64,000 nucleotides of DNA. Origin: Bradyrhizobium sp. 149. GTDB lineage: Bacteria; Pseudomonadota; Alphaproteobacteria; Rhizobiales; Xanthobacteraceae. Both the position numbers and the translations under genes were made by a program. Below are positions 39,798-52,251 of the stretch, piece by piece; position 1 is the first letter of the stretch; each line of letters begins with the position of its first letter. The notes below the pieces were generated by a model that saw only the letters and a program-made list of their open reading frames with translations, was not told the DNA's origin and ran no database searches. The stretch is taken from the NCBI RefSeq assembly GCF_023073915.1, contig NZ_JADPKK010000019.1, positions 434,001-498,000 of the forward strand, written 5' to 3'.

Positions 39798-40717
39798 GTG
39801 CGCGCGCTCCGTCTCATCGCAGCGACCATCCTGTGTGTCGCGACACAAGCGGCGCGCGCGGACGACAGTGAACCGGCATGGCGCGCAAGCGCACTCGCCA
39901 TGGTGCCGGCAGGCTATGTGGCCGGCACGGCCTATCGGACCGAAGGTTCGACGGGTTACCTCGCCGTCTATCCCGCGACATCGAACGATCCGAGTCACCG
40001 GCAAGCGTGTTCGCGACGCGCCAGGCTGTCGTGGTCACGCTGACGCCGGATGCGACACGCGCAGTCTCAGCCGAATTGAAGCCGCGGACCGGGCCTGATC
40101 CTGACAACGACGACACTGATTTTGCAAAGCTGCACGCCGATCTCGCGGCCAAGCGCCCGACGCTCGCCGAGGGCACCGAGCCCTGCGATCTCGGCGCCTG
40201 GTCCATCGACAAGGACCCTGATGGCCTGAACGTGCGCGCCGAACCGTCGGTCAAGGCGCGTGTGCTCGGCACGATTCCGCCGCCCTACCGGCTCAAGCTC
40301 GGCGGCAGCGAGAACACGCCCGATGGCGGCTGGCTCACCTAATTCCGCATCATCGGCTCCAGGAACGGCTGGTTTCTGATCGAAGGCGCCAAGCCGCCCG
40401 GCAAGGACTACGAGGACGACAACAAATATCCGCGCAGCGCGCCAAAGCCCTATGCTGGACGCGGCTGGGTCGCCGCCAACAAGGTCGGCGCATCCTACGC
40501 CAATGGCGCGACACGCATGGGCGGCCTGTTCCAGGCGCCCTTCGTCGATGCGAAATGGATGCCGGCCCAGCGCGAACTCGGCGGCGCGATCGACACCGAC
40601 GGCGGAGCGAAGCGCATCTTTGCCTGCAGCGGTCTCTGGGGTCTCGTCGAGAGCCACGACGGCGTCCGCGGCTGGTGGCGCGGGCTGTGCTCCAACCAGG
40701 TCACGAATTGTAGCTGA
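39798..40717 (+). pseudogene. Exported SH3-domain protein gene broken by a frameshift and a stop
   Basis: From GTG 39798 a signal peptide (RLIAATILCVATQAARADD) and mature start SEPAWRASALAMVPAGYVAG are readable. Between about 39960 and 40000 the frame changes (one base lost), continuing VFATRQAVVVTLTP, and GLNVRAEPSVKARVLGTIP (SH3 type 3 motif). At 40340-40342 TAA interrupts ..GGWLT, and the same frame goes on FRIIGSRNGWFLIEGAKPPG, GRGWVAANKVGASY, and CSGLWGLVESHDGVRGWWRG to TGA 40717. Two independent lesions, so a true pseudogene is likely. Confidence 0.75.
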
Positions 40718-40851
40718 GCGAGTAAGTCTTGTGTCCCAAACGCGGTGCAGCGCGTAGCGCTGCTCCGCAGAGCCGGGACTCATGCCGCCACGTGGATCCC
40801 CGGATCAGCAGCGCATCATTTCATGCTGCGCGGCCTCCGGGGAACGCGGCA

Positions 40852-42507
40852 TCAGCCCAGATTCAACTCCTTGAAGAAATCGTTGCCCTTGTCGTCGATG
40901 ATGATGAACGCCGGGAAGTCGACGACCTCGATGCGCCAGATCGCTTCCATGCCGAGCTCGGGATATTCGAGCACCTCGACCTTCTTGATGCAGTGCTCGG
41001 CAAGATTGGCCGCGGCGCCGCCGATCGAGCCGAGATAGAAGCCGCCGTATTTCTTGCAGGCCTCGCGCACGGCCGGCGCGCGGTTGCCCTTGGCGACCAT
41101 CACCATCGAGCCGCCGGCGGCCTGGAACTGATCGACGAAGGAATCCATGCGGCCTGCGGTGGTCGGGCCGAACGCACCGGAGGCGTAACCCTCGGGCGTC
41201 TTGGCGGGGCCCGCGTAATAGACCGGGTGGTTCTTAAAATAGTCCGGCAGCGGCTCGCCCTTGTCCAGCCGTTCGCGCAGCTTGGCATGCGCGGAGTCGC
41301 GCGCGACGATCATGGTGCCGGTCATCGACACCCGGGTCTTGGTCGGGTACTTCGAGAAAGTCGCGAGGATGTCCTTCATCGGCTGGTTGAGGTCAATCTT
41401 GACGACCTCGCCGCCGAGCGACTGCTCGACCTGCGGCAGATATTGCGCCGGGTTGTGCTCGAGCTCTTCGAGATAGACGCCGTTCCTGGTGATCTTGCCG
41501 AGCACCTGGCGATCGGCCGAGCAGGACACGCCAAGTCCGATTGGCAACGAGGCGCCATGACGCGGCAGACGGATCACGCGCACGTCGTGGCAGAAATACT
41601 TGCCGCCGAACTGCGCGCCGACGCCGAGCGATTGCGTCATCTTCAGAATTTCCTGCTCCATTTCGAGATCGCGGAACGCGTTGCCGTCGGGCGAGCCATG
41701 GGTTGGCAGCGCATCGAGATAGCGGGCCGACGCGAGCTTCACGGTCTTCATGCAGAGTTCGGCCGAGGTGCCGCCGATCACGATGGCAAGGTGATAGGGC
41801 GGGCACGCCGCAGTGCCCAGCGTCAACACTTTCTCCTTCAGAAACGCAAGCAGCCGGTCCTTGGTCAGCACCGAGGGCGTGGCCTGGAACAGAAAGCTTT
41901 TGTTGGCGCTGCCGCCGCCCTTCGCCATGAACATGAACTTGTAGGCGTCATCGCCCTCGGCGTAGATCTCGCACTGCGCCGGCATGTTGTTGGCGGTGTT
42001 CTTCTCCTCGTACATCGAGAGCGGCGCGACCTGCGAGTAGCGCAGATTGCGGCGCAGGTAGGCATCGCGCGCGCCTTCCGACAGTGCCGCCTCGTCGTCA
42101 CCATCGGTGATGACGTTGCAGCCCTTCTTGCCCATGATGATCGCGGTGCCGGTGTCCTGGCACATCGGCAGGACGCCGCCGGCGGCGATGTTGGCGTTCT
42201 TGAGGAAGTCCAGCGCGACGAACTTGTCGTTCGGGCTGGCCTCGCCGTCCTCCAGGATCGCGCGGAGCTGCTTCAGGTGACCCGGCCGCAGATAGTGGTT
42301 GATGTCGCCAAAGGCCGCTTCCGACAGCGCCCGCAGCGCCTCACGCGACACCACCAGCATGTCTTTCCCGAGGACCTTCTCGAGCCTCACGCCCTCGGCC
42401 GTGATCTTCTTGTAGGGCGTCTCGTCCTTGCCCAGCGGAAACAGCGGCGTGTGCTTGTAGGGCGGAACGGGCTTTGACGGATCGGGGAAGGCGGTGGGAG
42501 CGTTCAT
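40852..42507 (-). CDS. Class I (4Fe-4S) fumarate hydratase
   Basis: 551-residue fumarase of the FumA/FumB type; interconverts fumarate and malate. The N-terminal domain carries cluster cysteines Cys116 (LPMCQDTG), Cys235 ([10 protein letters not shown]) and Cys329 (GVSCSADR). The C-terminal domain has [40 protein letters not shown], and [22 protein letters not shown] 42507 starts the family sequence; the frame stays open upstream but without homology. Class I enzymes are oxygen-sensitive. No class II fumC is in the window. Confidence 0.95.
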   Translation of the reverse strand: MNAPTAFPDPSKPVPPYKHTPLFPLGKDETPYKKITAEGVRLEKVLGKDMLVVSREALRALSEAAFGDINHYLRPGHLKQLRAILEDGEASPNDKFVALDFLKNANIAAGGVLPMCQDTGTAIIMGKKGCNVITDGDDEAALSEGARDAYLRRNLRYSQVAPLSMYEEKNTANNMPAQCEIYAEGDDAYKFMFMAKGGGSANKSFLFQATPSVLTKDRLLAFLKEKVLTLGTAACPPYHLAIVIGGTSAELCMKTVKLASARYLDALPTHGSPDGNAFRDLEMEQEILKMTQSLGVGAQFGGKYFCHDVRVIRLPRHGASLPIGLGVSCSADRQVLGKITRNGVYLEELEHNPAQYLPQVEQSLGGEVVKIDLNQPMKDILATFSKYPTKTRVSMTGTMIVARDSAHAKLRERLDKGEPLPDYFKNHPVYYAGPAKTPEGYASGAFGPTTAGRMDSFVDQFQAAGGSMVMVAKGNRAPAVREACKKYGGFYLGSIGGAAANLAEHCIKKVEVLEYPELGMEAIWRIEVVDFPAFIIIDDKGNDFFKELNLG

Positions 42508-42753
42508 GGTCTGGAATCTCGGGGTTTTGGGGTCCTCGCATGGGCCCCTTTCATAGAAGCGTTCTAAGCTTTTTTGCCACAAAGGGAAGGCGCTCTGGTG
42601 CGGTCGGGGCATCCCGATTCGGCGGCATGGCGAGCCTTTTTCGGCGGCTGTCGGCGGACAGGTGTCCCCATGATGCCGGTGAAGACCGGGGTTGCACCCC
42701 TTGCGCTGCGCGCGCGACGACGGTTGAATGCGCCCGCTAAGGGGCTTTTTATC

Positions 42754-43227
42754 ATGACATTGAACTTGCACGTCCGCGGCGCGATCCTGGTCGCCGCCGC
42801 CATCACCGGCCTTGTGACCCTCGCCTCGCCCGCTCGCGCCGATCGCTGCGACGACAGCGCCAAGGAACTGTCGTCCCAAATCGATCGCCTCAAGGTGAAT
42901 TTCCGCGCGGCCAACGTCGTCTACCTCACGCATCCTGCGGCCAAGGAATTGTCCGTGGCTTGCCGTGGCGACAAATATTCGATCGAGCTCTATGCCAAGG
43001 GCGATCGCAAGCCCAAGCCGGAGTTCTTTGCGCTGGTCGGGTCGATGGCGGCAATCGTCTTTACTGTGACGAAGGACGATACCACCACGGGCGCGACACG
43101 CTGCCTGAAGCGGATGGGACTGTTGCGCGGCGACAAGGTCGTCATGCGCTACCGACGACTCAACATGGAGTGCACCCGTACCAAGACGGATGCGTCCATC
43201 GCGATCACGCGCGGCAAGGACGAATAG
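42754..43227 (+). CDS. Exported hypothetical protein (157 aa)
   Basis: Signal peptide ([20 protein letters not shown], cleavage near ARA-DR). Mature part [60 protein letters not shown] with four cysteines, probably two disulfides. ATG 42754 with AGGGG upstream. No family name is recognised. Confidence 0.65.
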   Translation: MTLNLHVRGAILVAAAITGLVTLASPARADRCDDSAKELSSQIDRLKVNFRAANVVYLTHPAAKELSVACRGDKYSIELYAKGDRKPKPEFFALVGSMAAIVFTVTKDDTTTGATRCLKRMGLLRGDKVVMRYRRLNMECTRTKTDASIAITRGKDE

Positions 43228-43388
43228 AAGGGGCGCCCCGCGCTTTTTCCACACGCTCCGCAATGACGAGGAGACGTCCGAGAACGCACTCCACCGCACC
43301 AGATCCCTCGCATTTTAACGATTGACTTGACGGAAGCTTCGCGCCTCACGGCGCAGGGTCAATTGTTTCCATGTGTGAGGATTTGTGG

Positions 43389-43562
43389 ATGAGCGTTTCT
43401 ACCGTTTCGCCGCCGCCGATCGCGATCGTGGTGCCGAGCTACGACGCGACCAAGCAGCAGGACGATCAGACCAAGACCAAGGACAGCGACCCGACCTATA
43501 AGCCGACGCCGCCTGCGCCGCTGCCGCCGGGTCAGGGCACGCGGATCGATCAGCTCGCCTGA
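43389..43562 (+). CDS. Small proline-rich protein (57 aa)
   Basis: MSVSTVSPPPIAIVVPSYDA, then a polar linker KQQDDQTKTKDSDPTYKPTP and a PPAPLPPGQGTRIDQLA end. No membrane helix or signal. A clear terminator follows at 43585, which supports a real short transcription unit. Unknown function. Confidence 0.55.
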   Translation: MSVSTVSPPPIAIVVPSYDATKQQDDQTKTKDSDPTYKPTPPAPLPPGQGTRIDQLA

Positions 43563-43584
43563 TCGGGTTTGCCAGAGGTGAAAT

Positions 43585-43609
43585 GCCCGATCCGGTCGAT
43601 CGGGCTTTT
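43585..43609 (+). terminator. Rho-independent terminator
   Basis: GCCCGATC (43585-43592) and GATCGGGC (43598-43605) with a five-base loop, then TTTT. It is 22 bp after the stop of the small proline-rich gene. Confidence 0.75.
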
Positions 43610-43678
43610 CGCGTGTCCGGCCGCATCTTCGCCCGATAGCGGGACCAATATCGTGCGCGGCTACTCTGAGACCTGCGC

Positions 43679-44353
43679 ATGATCGCAAGACTGCTGTTGC
43701 AGAGCACGATCACCACCGCCGCCATGGGCGCGTTGCTGTTCGCATCCGCCGGCACCCTGAATTGGCCATCAGCTTGGGGGTTCCTCGCGACCTCCGCCCT
43801 GCTCGGCCCGCTCTGCGGCTGGTGGCTTTATCGGGTCGACCCCGCACTGCTCGCCGAACGTCTGCGGCCGGTCCTACAAAAGGACCAGCCCGCTGCCGAC
43901 AAGGTATTCATGACCGTCTTTGTCGTCGCCATGCTGATCTGGCTGGCGGCGATGGGGCTCGACCGGCGTACGCTATTCTCCGACATGCCGATGACGCTGC
44001 AGATGCTCGGCCTCGCACTGTTCCTGCTCTCGACGCTGTTCATCCTCTGGGTCTTCCGCGAGAACTCGTTCGCGGCGCCCGTGGTGAAGCTGCAAGCCGA
44101 GCGCGCGCAGCGCGTGATCTCGACGGGGCCGTACGCGCACGTGCGCCATCCCATGTACAGCGGCATGATCCTGTTCTTCGCCGGCGTGCCACTGCTTCTG
44201 GGCTCATGGTGGGGACTTGTGATGGTGCCGCTGTTCCTCGTATTGTTTGCGCTCCGCATTCGCATCGAGGAGCGCACGCTACGCGACGGCCTGCCGGGCT
44301 ATGCCGATTACGTGACGCGCGTGCGCTATCGCCTGCTGCCTGGCGTGTGGTGA
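43679..44353 (+). CDS. Isoprenylcysteine methyltransferase-like (ICMT/PEMT) membrane protein
   Basis: 224 residues, five or more membrane helices. The C-terminal signature GPYAHVRHPMYSGMILFF and the final EERTLRDGLPGYADYVTRV, then RYRLLPGVW, are the SAM-binding elements of the ICMT/phospholipid methyltransferase family. Bacterial members methylate lipids or unknown small molecules; substrate not predictable. Converges on the GST gene with 25 bp between. Confidence 0.85.
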   Translation: MIARLLLQSTITTAAMGALLFASAGTLNWPSAWGFLATSALLGPLCGWWLYRVDPALLAERLRPVLQKDQPAADKVFMTVFVVAMLIWLAAMGLDRRTLFSDMPMTLQMLGLALFLLSTLFILWVFRENSFAAPVVKLQAERAQRVISTGPYAHVRHPMYSGMILFFAGVPLLLGSWWGLVMVPLFLVLFALRIRIEERTLRDGLPGYADYVTRVRYRLLPGVW

Positions 44354-44378
44354 GTGCGCATCAGTCCGCTGAGACCGG

Positions 44379-45086
44379 CTAACTATCCAGCTCGCGGTAG
44401 TGACGGAAGATGCCCTGCTCGTTGAAGGCAATGCGGCGCCGGCTTTCGAGATAAGCCTCGATGTTCGGCCGCGCCGCGACGCGGTCGTGCAGGCCGACGA
44501 GGCCCGGGATATCGGCCTCGAACGCCTTCATCCGCTTCGGAAACGCATAGCGCAGCCCCGCGACGATCTGGAACAGCGAGAGATCGACATAGGTCAGCCT
44601 GCGGCCGGTGAAATAGGCACCGCCATTGTCCTGAAGGAGCTGCTCGAAATAGCCGAGAAATTTCGGCACGCGCTCGCTCCAGAAGTCGGCCGTGCGTTTC
44701 TTCGCCGGCGGCTTCTGATCTTCGTAGTAGAGCGAGGGCCCGAGCGGGTGATGGGTATCGTGAATCTCGACCACAAAATCGGCGATCGTCAGCTGGAGCT
44801 GATGCACCCAGAGTTGGCCGGCTTCCGACTTCGGCGCCAGCCCATGGCGGGCACCGAGATAGAGCAGGATGTTGGCGGTCTGGCCGATGACGAGCTTGCC
44901 GGCTTTGAGGAACGGCGGCGCGAAGGGCGGCGTGCCCTGGTGCGCGTCCATCATCTTCATCATCGCACTGGTGCCGCGTGGGCCACGCGCCACGTCGACG
45001 TAAGCCGCGCCCGCTTCCTCCAGCGCCAGCCGGACATATTCGCCGCGGCCCTGGATCTCGGGCCAATAATAGAGCTCGTATTTCAT
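44379..45086 (-). CDS. Glutathione S-transferase (sigma-like)
   Basis: 235 residues. N-terminal thioredoxin domain KYELYYWPEIQGRGEYVRLA with the Tyr at 6-7 as likely catalytic residue, APPFLKAGKLVIGQTANILL (cis-Pro and glutathione site), and a helical C-terminal domain with YFTGRRLTYVDLSLFQIVAG (N-capping box). Cytoplasmic detoxification enzyme by family; substrate open. Confidence 0.88.
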   Translation of the reverse strand: MKYELYYWPEIQGRGEYVRLALEEAGAAYVDVARGPRGTSAMMKMMDAHQGTPPFAPPFLKAGKLVIGQTANILLYLGARHGLAPKSEAGQLWVHQLQLTIADFVVEIHDTHHPLGPSLYYEDQKPPAKKRTADFWSERVPKFLGYFEQLLQDNGGAYFTGRRLTYVDLSLFQIVAGLRYAFPKRMKAFEADIPGLVGLHDRVAARPNIEAYLESRRRIAFNEQGIFRHYRELDS

Positions 45087-45165
45087 GGAAACTGTCCGTG
45101 ATTGCGTTGCCGCGAATGTAGCACGCAGCCACGAACTCCATGACGCCGGAGAGAGTTCCGCGGCC

Positions 45166-45846
45166 TCAATTCGCCGCGAAGCAATACAGCAGGCCGTCGC
45201 CGCCGGTGCTCTTCAGATCGGCCTGCGAGCAGCCGCCATCGGGGCCGCGCGAGGGATGCGAGCTGTTCCACGATTTCGAGGGCTCGTCATCGCGCAGGCC
45301 TTGACGATCGGCATGGCCGACGACCGCCGCGCCTTGCGTGCTCGACGTCCAGTTCTTGCAGGTCTTGTCGTCGCCTGCGGGAAATGCGCTGCCGTCGGCT
45401 TGCGAGCCCGTGAGGATGTCATGCCGGTTCGGCGTGTCGCCGCGGCCGTTGATGACCTCGGCCTTCTCGCTGAGCGCGGTCTGCTTGGTGAGGTTGTTGG
45501 CCGCGCCGTGCAGGTCGGCAACGTCCTTGGCGATCACCGCGCCCTTGGCGTTCTGCCACGGTCCCTTGCCGATGCGGTCGCGCGCGTTGATGGCCGGCTT
45601 GCCGTCGGCAGGCTGGGTCGAGAGATAAGCGCGCCAGGTCTTGCTACCGGCGCCGACGGCCTGTGCCAGCTTCTGGCATTGCGCGTCGGCCCCCTCCAGG
45701 CCACCGAGATCGGCGCCCTTGCCCGGCCCGTTGGACGTGACGAAGAACGTCATGTCGGCCGACTGCGCCAGCGCCGATGGCGCCGCAAGCAAAGCCACAG
45801 CGAACGCAAGGCCTGAAATCGTCACGGATTTCCCGATACGGATCAT
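45166..45846 (-). CDS. Exported lectin-like protein (226 aa)
   Basis: Signal peptide (SGLAFAVALLAAPSALA-QS), then MTFFVTSNGPGKGADLGGLE, GADAQCQKLAQAVGAGSKTW, RAYLSTQ, INARDRIGKGPWQNAKGAVI, and a C-terminal WNSSHPSRGPDGGCSQADLK with a terminal Cys. This GLxGADAxCQ...WRAYLS layout resembles DUF1554/endostatin-like lectin folds. Binding specificity unknown. A strong terminator separates it from the Tim44-domain gene upstream. Confidence 0.75.
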   Translation of the reverse strand: MIRIGKSVTISGLAFAVALLAAPSALAQSADMTFFVTSNGPGKGADLGGLEGADAQCQKLAQAVGAGSKTWRAYLSTQPADGKPAINARDRIGKGPWQNAKGAVIAKDVADLHGAANNLTKQTALSEKAEVINGRGDTPNRHDILTGSQADGSAFPAGDDKTCKNWTSSTQGAAVVGHADRQGLRDDEPSKSWNSSHPSRGPDGGCSQADLKSTGGDGLLYCFAAN

Positions 45847-45941
45847 CTTATCCTCCAGTTGTGTTTTTGTCGTTGGTCGCCAGATTTCAACCCGGCCCCC
45901 GCCCGTTTATTCCGATGCCGCGATGCGAGACGTTCCAAAAG

Positions 45942-45977
45942 AAAAAGGCGCCGTGCAAGAAGCACGACGCCTTTTTT
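45942..45977 (-). terminator. Rho-independent terminator of the Tim44-domain gene
   Basis: GGCGCCGTGC (45947-45956) and GCACGACGCC (45962-45971) form a stem with one mismatch and an AAGAA loop; A-run 45942-45946 gives the T-tract on the minus strand. TTTTTT at 45972-45977 also allows function in the plus direction. Confidence 0.75.
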
Positions 45978-45991
45978 CTTGTCGTCCGCGA

Positions 45992-46972
45992 TCAGTTGGT
46001 CTGCTGGATCGCCGACAATTCCCAGGCGCCGCCCGGACGTCGGGCAAAGGTCCAGACTTCGGTGGCCTCGCCCGGCTGCTCGCTGCCGGCGACAACCGCG
46101 CCGGTATTGCGGTCAAGCGTCTTGTCGGTGAGCGCGAAGCGCAGCGCCACCGTCGCGTAGTCGGTCTCGCCTTCGCGCCAGGATTCCGCGAGGTCGCCCT
46201 GCAACAGCTTCACATCGCTGACCTTGTTGACGACGTTGCGCGCGCGGTTCTGAGCGAGGTCCTGCTCGAAATAGGAGACCATTTCCGGCGTCGCGAGCGT
46301 GTGCAGCTTGGCCACGTCCTCGTTGGACCAGGCGGTCTGGACATCGCCGAGCAGGCGCTCGAACGCCTCATAGTCGTCCGGCTTGATCTCGAGCGGCGCG
46401 TTGTTGGCGCCGAAGCCGAAGCCGCCGCCAAGACCGCCACCAAGACCACTACGATTGTTCGCCTGCGGTCCCGGACCGGCACCGGCCTCAGCGTTGGCAT
46501 AGGCCGCCTGCGGGGTGTGACGGCGCTTCCACCAGGACATGGCCAGTCGCACCACGACCACCACGAGCACGACCTGGATGATCAGGCCGATGATCGACGA
46601 AAGGCCGCCGAGGCCGCCGAACAGGCCACCGCCGAACAGCATGCCGAGCAGGCCTGCGCCGAGGAACCCGGCCGCAAGGCCGCCCAGGAAACCGCCGCCG
46701 CGGCCGAACAGGCCCCCACGTGCGGGGGCGGCGGCAGCCGAGTTCATGCCGGCACCCGGCTGGCTGTAGGTCCGGTTGAACTGCGAGGTCGAACCCGGCG
46801 CGGTCGTGGTCGACGGCGGGGCCGAATAGGTGCGCGAACCGCGCGAACCCGACGACATGCCGCCACCGACGCGGGCATCGGCGGACGAGATCGCCAGCGC
46901 AGTCGGCAGCGCAAGCGCCAGCACGACGGCAATCGTCTTGAAGAGGCTGCGGGAGCGTTGCGAGAAATTCAT
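45992..46972 (-). CDS. Tim44-domain membrane protein
   Basis: 326 residues: signal or membrane anchor (LFKTIAVVLALALPTALAIS), a Ser/Gly/Pro linker, glycine-rich segment FGRGGGFLGGLAAGFLGAGL, a membrane helix (SSIIGLIIQVVLVVVVVRLA), then a C-terminal Tim44-like domain (PDDYEAFERLLGDVQTAWSN, TPEMVSYFEQDLAQNRARNV, WTFARRPGGAWELSAIQQTN). Role unknown; bacterial Tim44-domain proteins are inner-membrane proteins possibly linked to envelope stress. ATG 46972. Confidence 0.87.
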   Translation of the reverse strand: MNFSQRSRSLFKTIAVVLALALPTALAISSADARVGGGMSSGSRGSRTYSAPPSTTTAPGSTSQFNRTYSQPGAGMNSAAAAPARGGLFGRGGGFLGGLAAGFLGAGLLGMLFGGGLFGGLGGLSSIIGLIIQVVLVVVVVRLAMSWWKRRHTPQAAYANAEAGAGPGPQANNRSGLGGGLGGGFGFGANNAPLEIKPDDYEAFERLLGDVQTAWSNEDVAKLHTLATPEMVSYFEQDLAQNRARNVVNKVSDVKLLQGDLAESWREGETDYATVALRFALTDKTLDRNTGAVVAGSEQPGEATEVWTFARRPGGAWELSAIQQTN

Positions 46973-47198
46973 GTTCGTTTCCCAGATCCCCGGCATCGGG
47001 GCGTGCCCCTAAGATGGGCAGCCTTCCGGAAAAAGGAAGCCACTATCGGAACTTGTGGCTGCGGCCCTCAGTCGCGGGGATGTGGCAAAAGCCCATATTT
47101 GGCGGCAGCTTGGCCGCGTACGCGAAGGAACCGCGGTCGCGGGCTACCGTGGCTTTTGCGACGGGAATTCCGCTTTCCTCGTCATTGCGTTGAAGCCC

Positions 47199-49781
<2,583 letters not shown>

Positions 49782-49935
49782 ATCAAGCTGGCGCAGCCTG
49801 TCGGCAGAGAATCAACGCGCTACGGGGCGCGCGGGGTCCTCCCTGCCTGAATCGGACCCGCAGGCGCAAGGGCAGCAGGGGCGAAAGGTACGCTGATTCC
49901 CAGATTACGGCCATTTCCAGTACTTTTCAGGGGTT

Positions 49936-51015
49936 TTATTGCCGGCTGGCACTGAATCCGCTCTTCAGACGCATGACGTAGCCGATGACCTCGGCGACCG
50001 CATGGTAATGCTCGGTCGGGATTTCCTGGTCGATTTCGACGGTGGCGTAGAGCGCGCGGGCGAGCGGCACGTTTTCGACGATCGGGATGTCGTGCTCGCG
50101 CGCGATCTCGCGGATCTTGAAAGCGAGGTTGTCGACGCCCTTGGCGACGCAGATCGGCGCCGACATGCCGCGCTCGTAGGACAGCGCGATCGAATAGTGG
50201 GTCGGGTTGGTGATGATCACGGAGGCCTTGGGAACCGCCGCCATCATGCGCTTCTTGGAGCGCTGCTGGCGCAACTGCCTGAGCTTGCCCTTGATATGCG
50301 GGTCGCCTTCGGACTGCTTGTACTCTTCCTTGATCTCCTGAAGCGACATCTTCTGCCGCTGGAACCAGCTGCGATACTGGAAGAAATAGTCGCCAATGGC
50401 GATGATCGCGAGCGCGGCGACCACCGCGCCGAGCAGGTGAATGGTCAGGCTGGTGGTGGCGCCGAGCATGGCGGCCGGATCGAGCCTGACCATCGCCTCC
50501 ATGCGATGCCGCTCCGGCCACAGGATCGTGGTCATGACGGCGCCGAGCACGATCAGTTTGCCCAGACCCTTGAGGAAGTTCGCCGCCGCTTGCTTGCCGA
50601 AGATGCGCTTGAGACCTTCGGCCGGCGACAGCTTGCTGAACTTGGGCTTGAGGGATTCGGCCGACCAAACCAAGCGGTGCTGCAACATGTTGCCGGCAAT
50701 TGCCGCCAGTACCAGCATCAGCAGCGGCACGCCCAGCGCCGCGAGCACCGCGATTTCGATCTGCTGCATCAGCGCGAGCAGAGCCCGGCCGTCGGTCTTG
50801 ATCATCCAGGAATTGGCAAGCAGGTTGCGCATCGGCGTCATCAGCCCGCTGCCGACCGATCCCGAGAAGCTCGAGACCACGAGCGTGGCGCCCGCAATCA
50901 TGAACCAGGTGTTGATCTCCTGGCTCTTGGCGACGTCACCGCGTTCGAGCGCCTCTTCGAGACGTTTTTGCGTCGGGTCTTCTGTTTGACTCTCTGGATC
51001 GTTGTCTTCCGCCAT
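49936..51015 (-). CDS. flhB: Flagellar type III export protein FlhB
   Basis: 359 residues: four membrane helices (about 30-210) and a cytoplasmic domain with the autocleavage site NPTH in ASVIITNPTHYSIALSYERG. It switches export from rod/hook to filament substrates. DNDPESQTEDPTQKRLEEAL at the N-terminus is typical. Member of the minus-strand group flgB-flgC-fliE-fliQ-fliR-flhB; starts 11 bp after the fliR stop. Confidence 0.96.
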   Translation of the reverse strand: MAEDNDPESQTEDPTQKRLEEALERGDVAKSQEINTWFMIAGATLVVSSFSGSVGSGLMTPMRNLLANSWMIKTDGRALLALMQQIEIAVLAALGVPLLMLVLAAIAGNMLQHRLVWSAESLKPKFSKLSPAEGLKRIFGKQAAANFLKGLGKLIVLGAVMTTILWPERHRMEAMVRLDPAAMLGATTSLTIHLLGAVVAALAIIAIGDYFFQYRSWFQRQKMSLQEIKEEYKQSEGDPHIKGKLRQLRQQRSKKRMMAAVPKASVIITNPTHYSIALSYERGMSAPICVAKGVDNLAFKIREIAREHDIPIVENVPLARALYATVEIDQEIPTEHYHAVAEVIGYVMRLKSGFSASRQ

Positions 51016-51026
51016 CGATCACCTGG

Positions 51027-51797
51027 TCACTTGAGTGGCATCATCTGGTGCATCACACCGATGAAATAGTCGAGATAGGTGCCCATCATCGCCGTGAGCA
51101 CCACGGCGAGCACCAGGAAGCCGGCGAAGATCGAGAGCGGCACGCCGACGAAATAGACCTGCATCTGCGGCATCAGCCGCGCCAGCACGCCGAGCCCGAT
51201 GTTGAAGACGAGGCCGAACACCAGGAAAGGTCCGGAAAGTTGCAAGCCCAGGCGGAACGCGGCGGCGAAGGCGCGCGTCGCCAGCGCAGCGACATCGCCG
51301 CTCGACACGGTCTCGCCCGGCGCAAAGATCGCGTAGCTGTCGTTCAGCGCCGCGATCACCAGATGATGACTGTCGGTGGCGAACAGCAGCGTCACCCCCA
51401 GCATCGTCAGGAAGTTGCCGACTAGCACGCCCTGCTGTCCCTGTGTCGGATCGACCGAGGTGACGAAGCCGAGCCCCATCTGCTGCGCGATCACGGCACC
51501 GGCAACCTGCAGCGCCGACAACGTCACCCGCGCGGTCGCCCCCAGCACGATGCCGATCACGATCTCATGCAGCATCAGGACCAGCAGCGGCGCGATCGAT
51601 TCCATGTCGACGTGGTAGGCGTTCCGATGCAGCGGCAGGATGATCAGCGTGAGCAGCAGCGCGATCGACAGTTTGATCCGTGTCGGGATATTGGTCTCGC
51701 CCAGCCCCGGCAACAGCATCACCATCGCGCCGACCCGGGCGAAGGCGAGCATGAAGGAGGCGGCAAGCGCCGGCAGCAGCGAGACGTCGATGCGCAT
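51027..51797 (-). CDS. fliR: Flagellar export protein FliR
   Basis: 256 residues, six membrane helices, part of the FliPQR export gate. Recognised by FARVGAMVMLLPGLGETNIP, PLLVLMLHEIVIGIVLGATA, and QMGLGFVTSVDPTQGQQGVL. Lies 17 bp after the fliQ stop. Confidence 0.95.
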   Translation of the reverse strand: MRIDVSLLPALAASFMLAFARVGAMVMLLPGLGETNIPTRIKLSIALLLTLIILPLHRNAYHVDMESIAPLLVLMLHEIVIGIVLGATARVTLSALQVAGAVIAQQMGLGFVTSVDPTQGQQGVLVGNFLTMLGVTLLFATDSHHLVIAALNDSYAIFAPGETVSSGDVAALATRAFAAAFRLGLQLSGPFLVFGLVFNIGLGVLARLMPQMQVYFVGVPLSIFAGFLVLAVVLTAMMGTYLDYFIGVMHQMMPLK

Positions 51798-51814
51798 GAC
51801 GGGCGCATTGTGCC

Positions 51815-52078
51815 TCAGCCGCCGATGATTCGCGATGATATCCGCAGCATGTGGGAATGCAGCGCGTCGGCCATGAACGGCAATGCCAAGAGCATCGTGG
51901 CAAAGATGGCCAGGATCTTCGGCACGTAGATCAGCGTCTGCTCCTGGATCTGCGTCAGCGCCTGAAACAGCGACACGACAACGCCGACCACGAGCCCCAC
52001 CACCATCAGGGGCGACGACACGATCACGATCGTCCAGATCGCATCACGCGCGACGTCGAGGGTTTCGGGTCCGGTCAT
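51815..52078 (-). CDS. fliQ: Flagellar export protein FliQ
   Basis: 87 residues, two membrane helices. DVARDAIWTIVIVSSPLMVV and LFQALTQIQEQTLIYVPKIL are diagnostic. Export-gate subunit. The 173-bp gap to fliE holds a dispersed repeat, so transcription may or may not continue from fliE. Confidence 0.95.
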   Translation of the reverse strand: MTGPETLDVARDAIWTIVIVSSPLMVVGLVVGVVVSLFQALTQIQEQTLIYVPKILAIFATMLLALPFMADALHSHMLRISSRIIGG

Positions 52079-52146
52079 TGCACAATTCCTTTGTCTTATT
52101 CCTCGCCTCCCACCGCTCTTGCGAGCGATGCGAAGGCTTATCCCCC

Positions 52147-52224
52147 GTCATTGCGAGCGTAGCGAAGCAATCCAGACTGCCGCTGCGGAAAGACTCTGGA
52201 TTGCTTTGCTGCGCCCGCAATGAC
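52147..52224. repeat. Dispersed palindromic (REP-type) element between fliE and fliQ
   Basis: GTCATTGCGAGCGTAGCGAA plus GCAATCCAGA at 52147-52176 is mirrored by TCTGGATTGC plus the imperfect TTTGCTGCGCCCGCAATGAC ending at 52224. The paired ends make a 78-bp hairpin. This wording is a well-known repeated intergenic palindrome of Bradyrhizobium and Rhodopseudomonas. It interrupts the fliE-fliQ operon. Confidence 0.8.
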
Positions 52225-52251
52225 GATTGGGGCAGACGCGAGCGCCAAAAA

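Noticed and set aside
40729..42477. A 582-codon plus-strand frame opposite the fumarase gene
   Set aside because: Antisense shadow of a complete class I fumarase with all three cluster cysteines.
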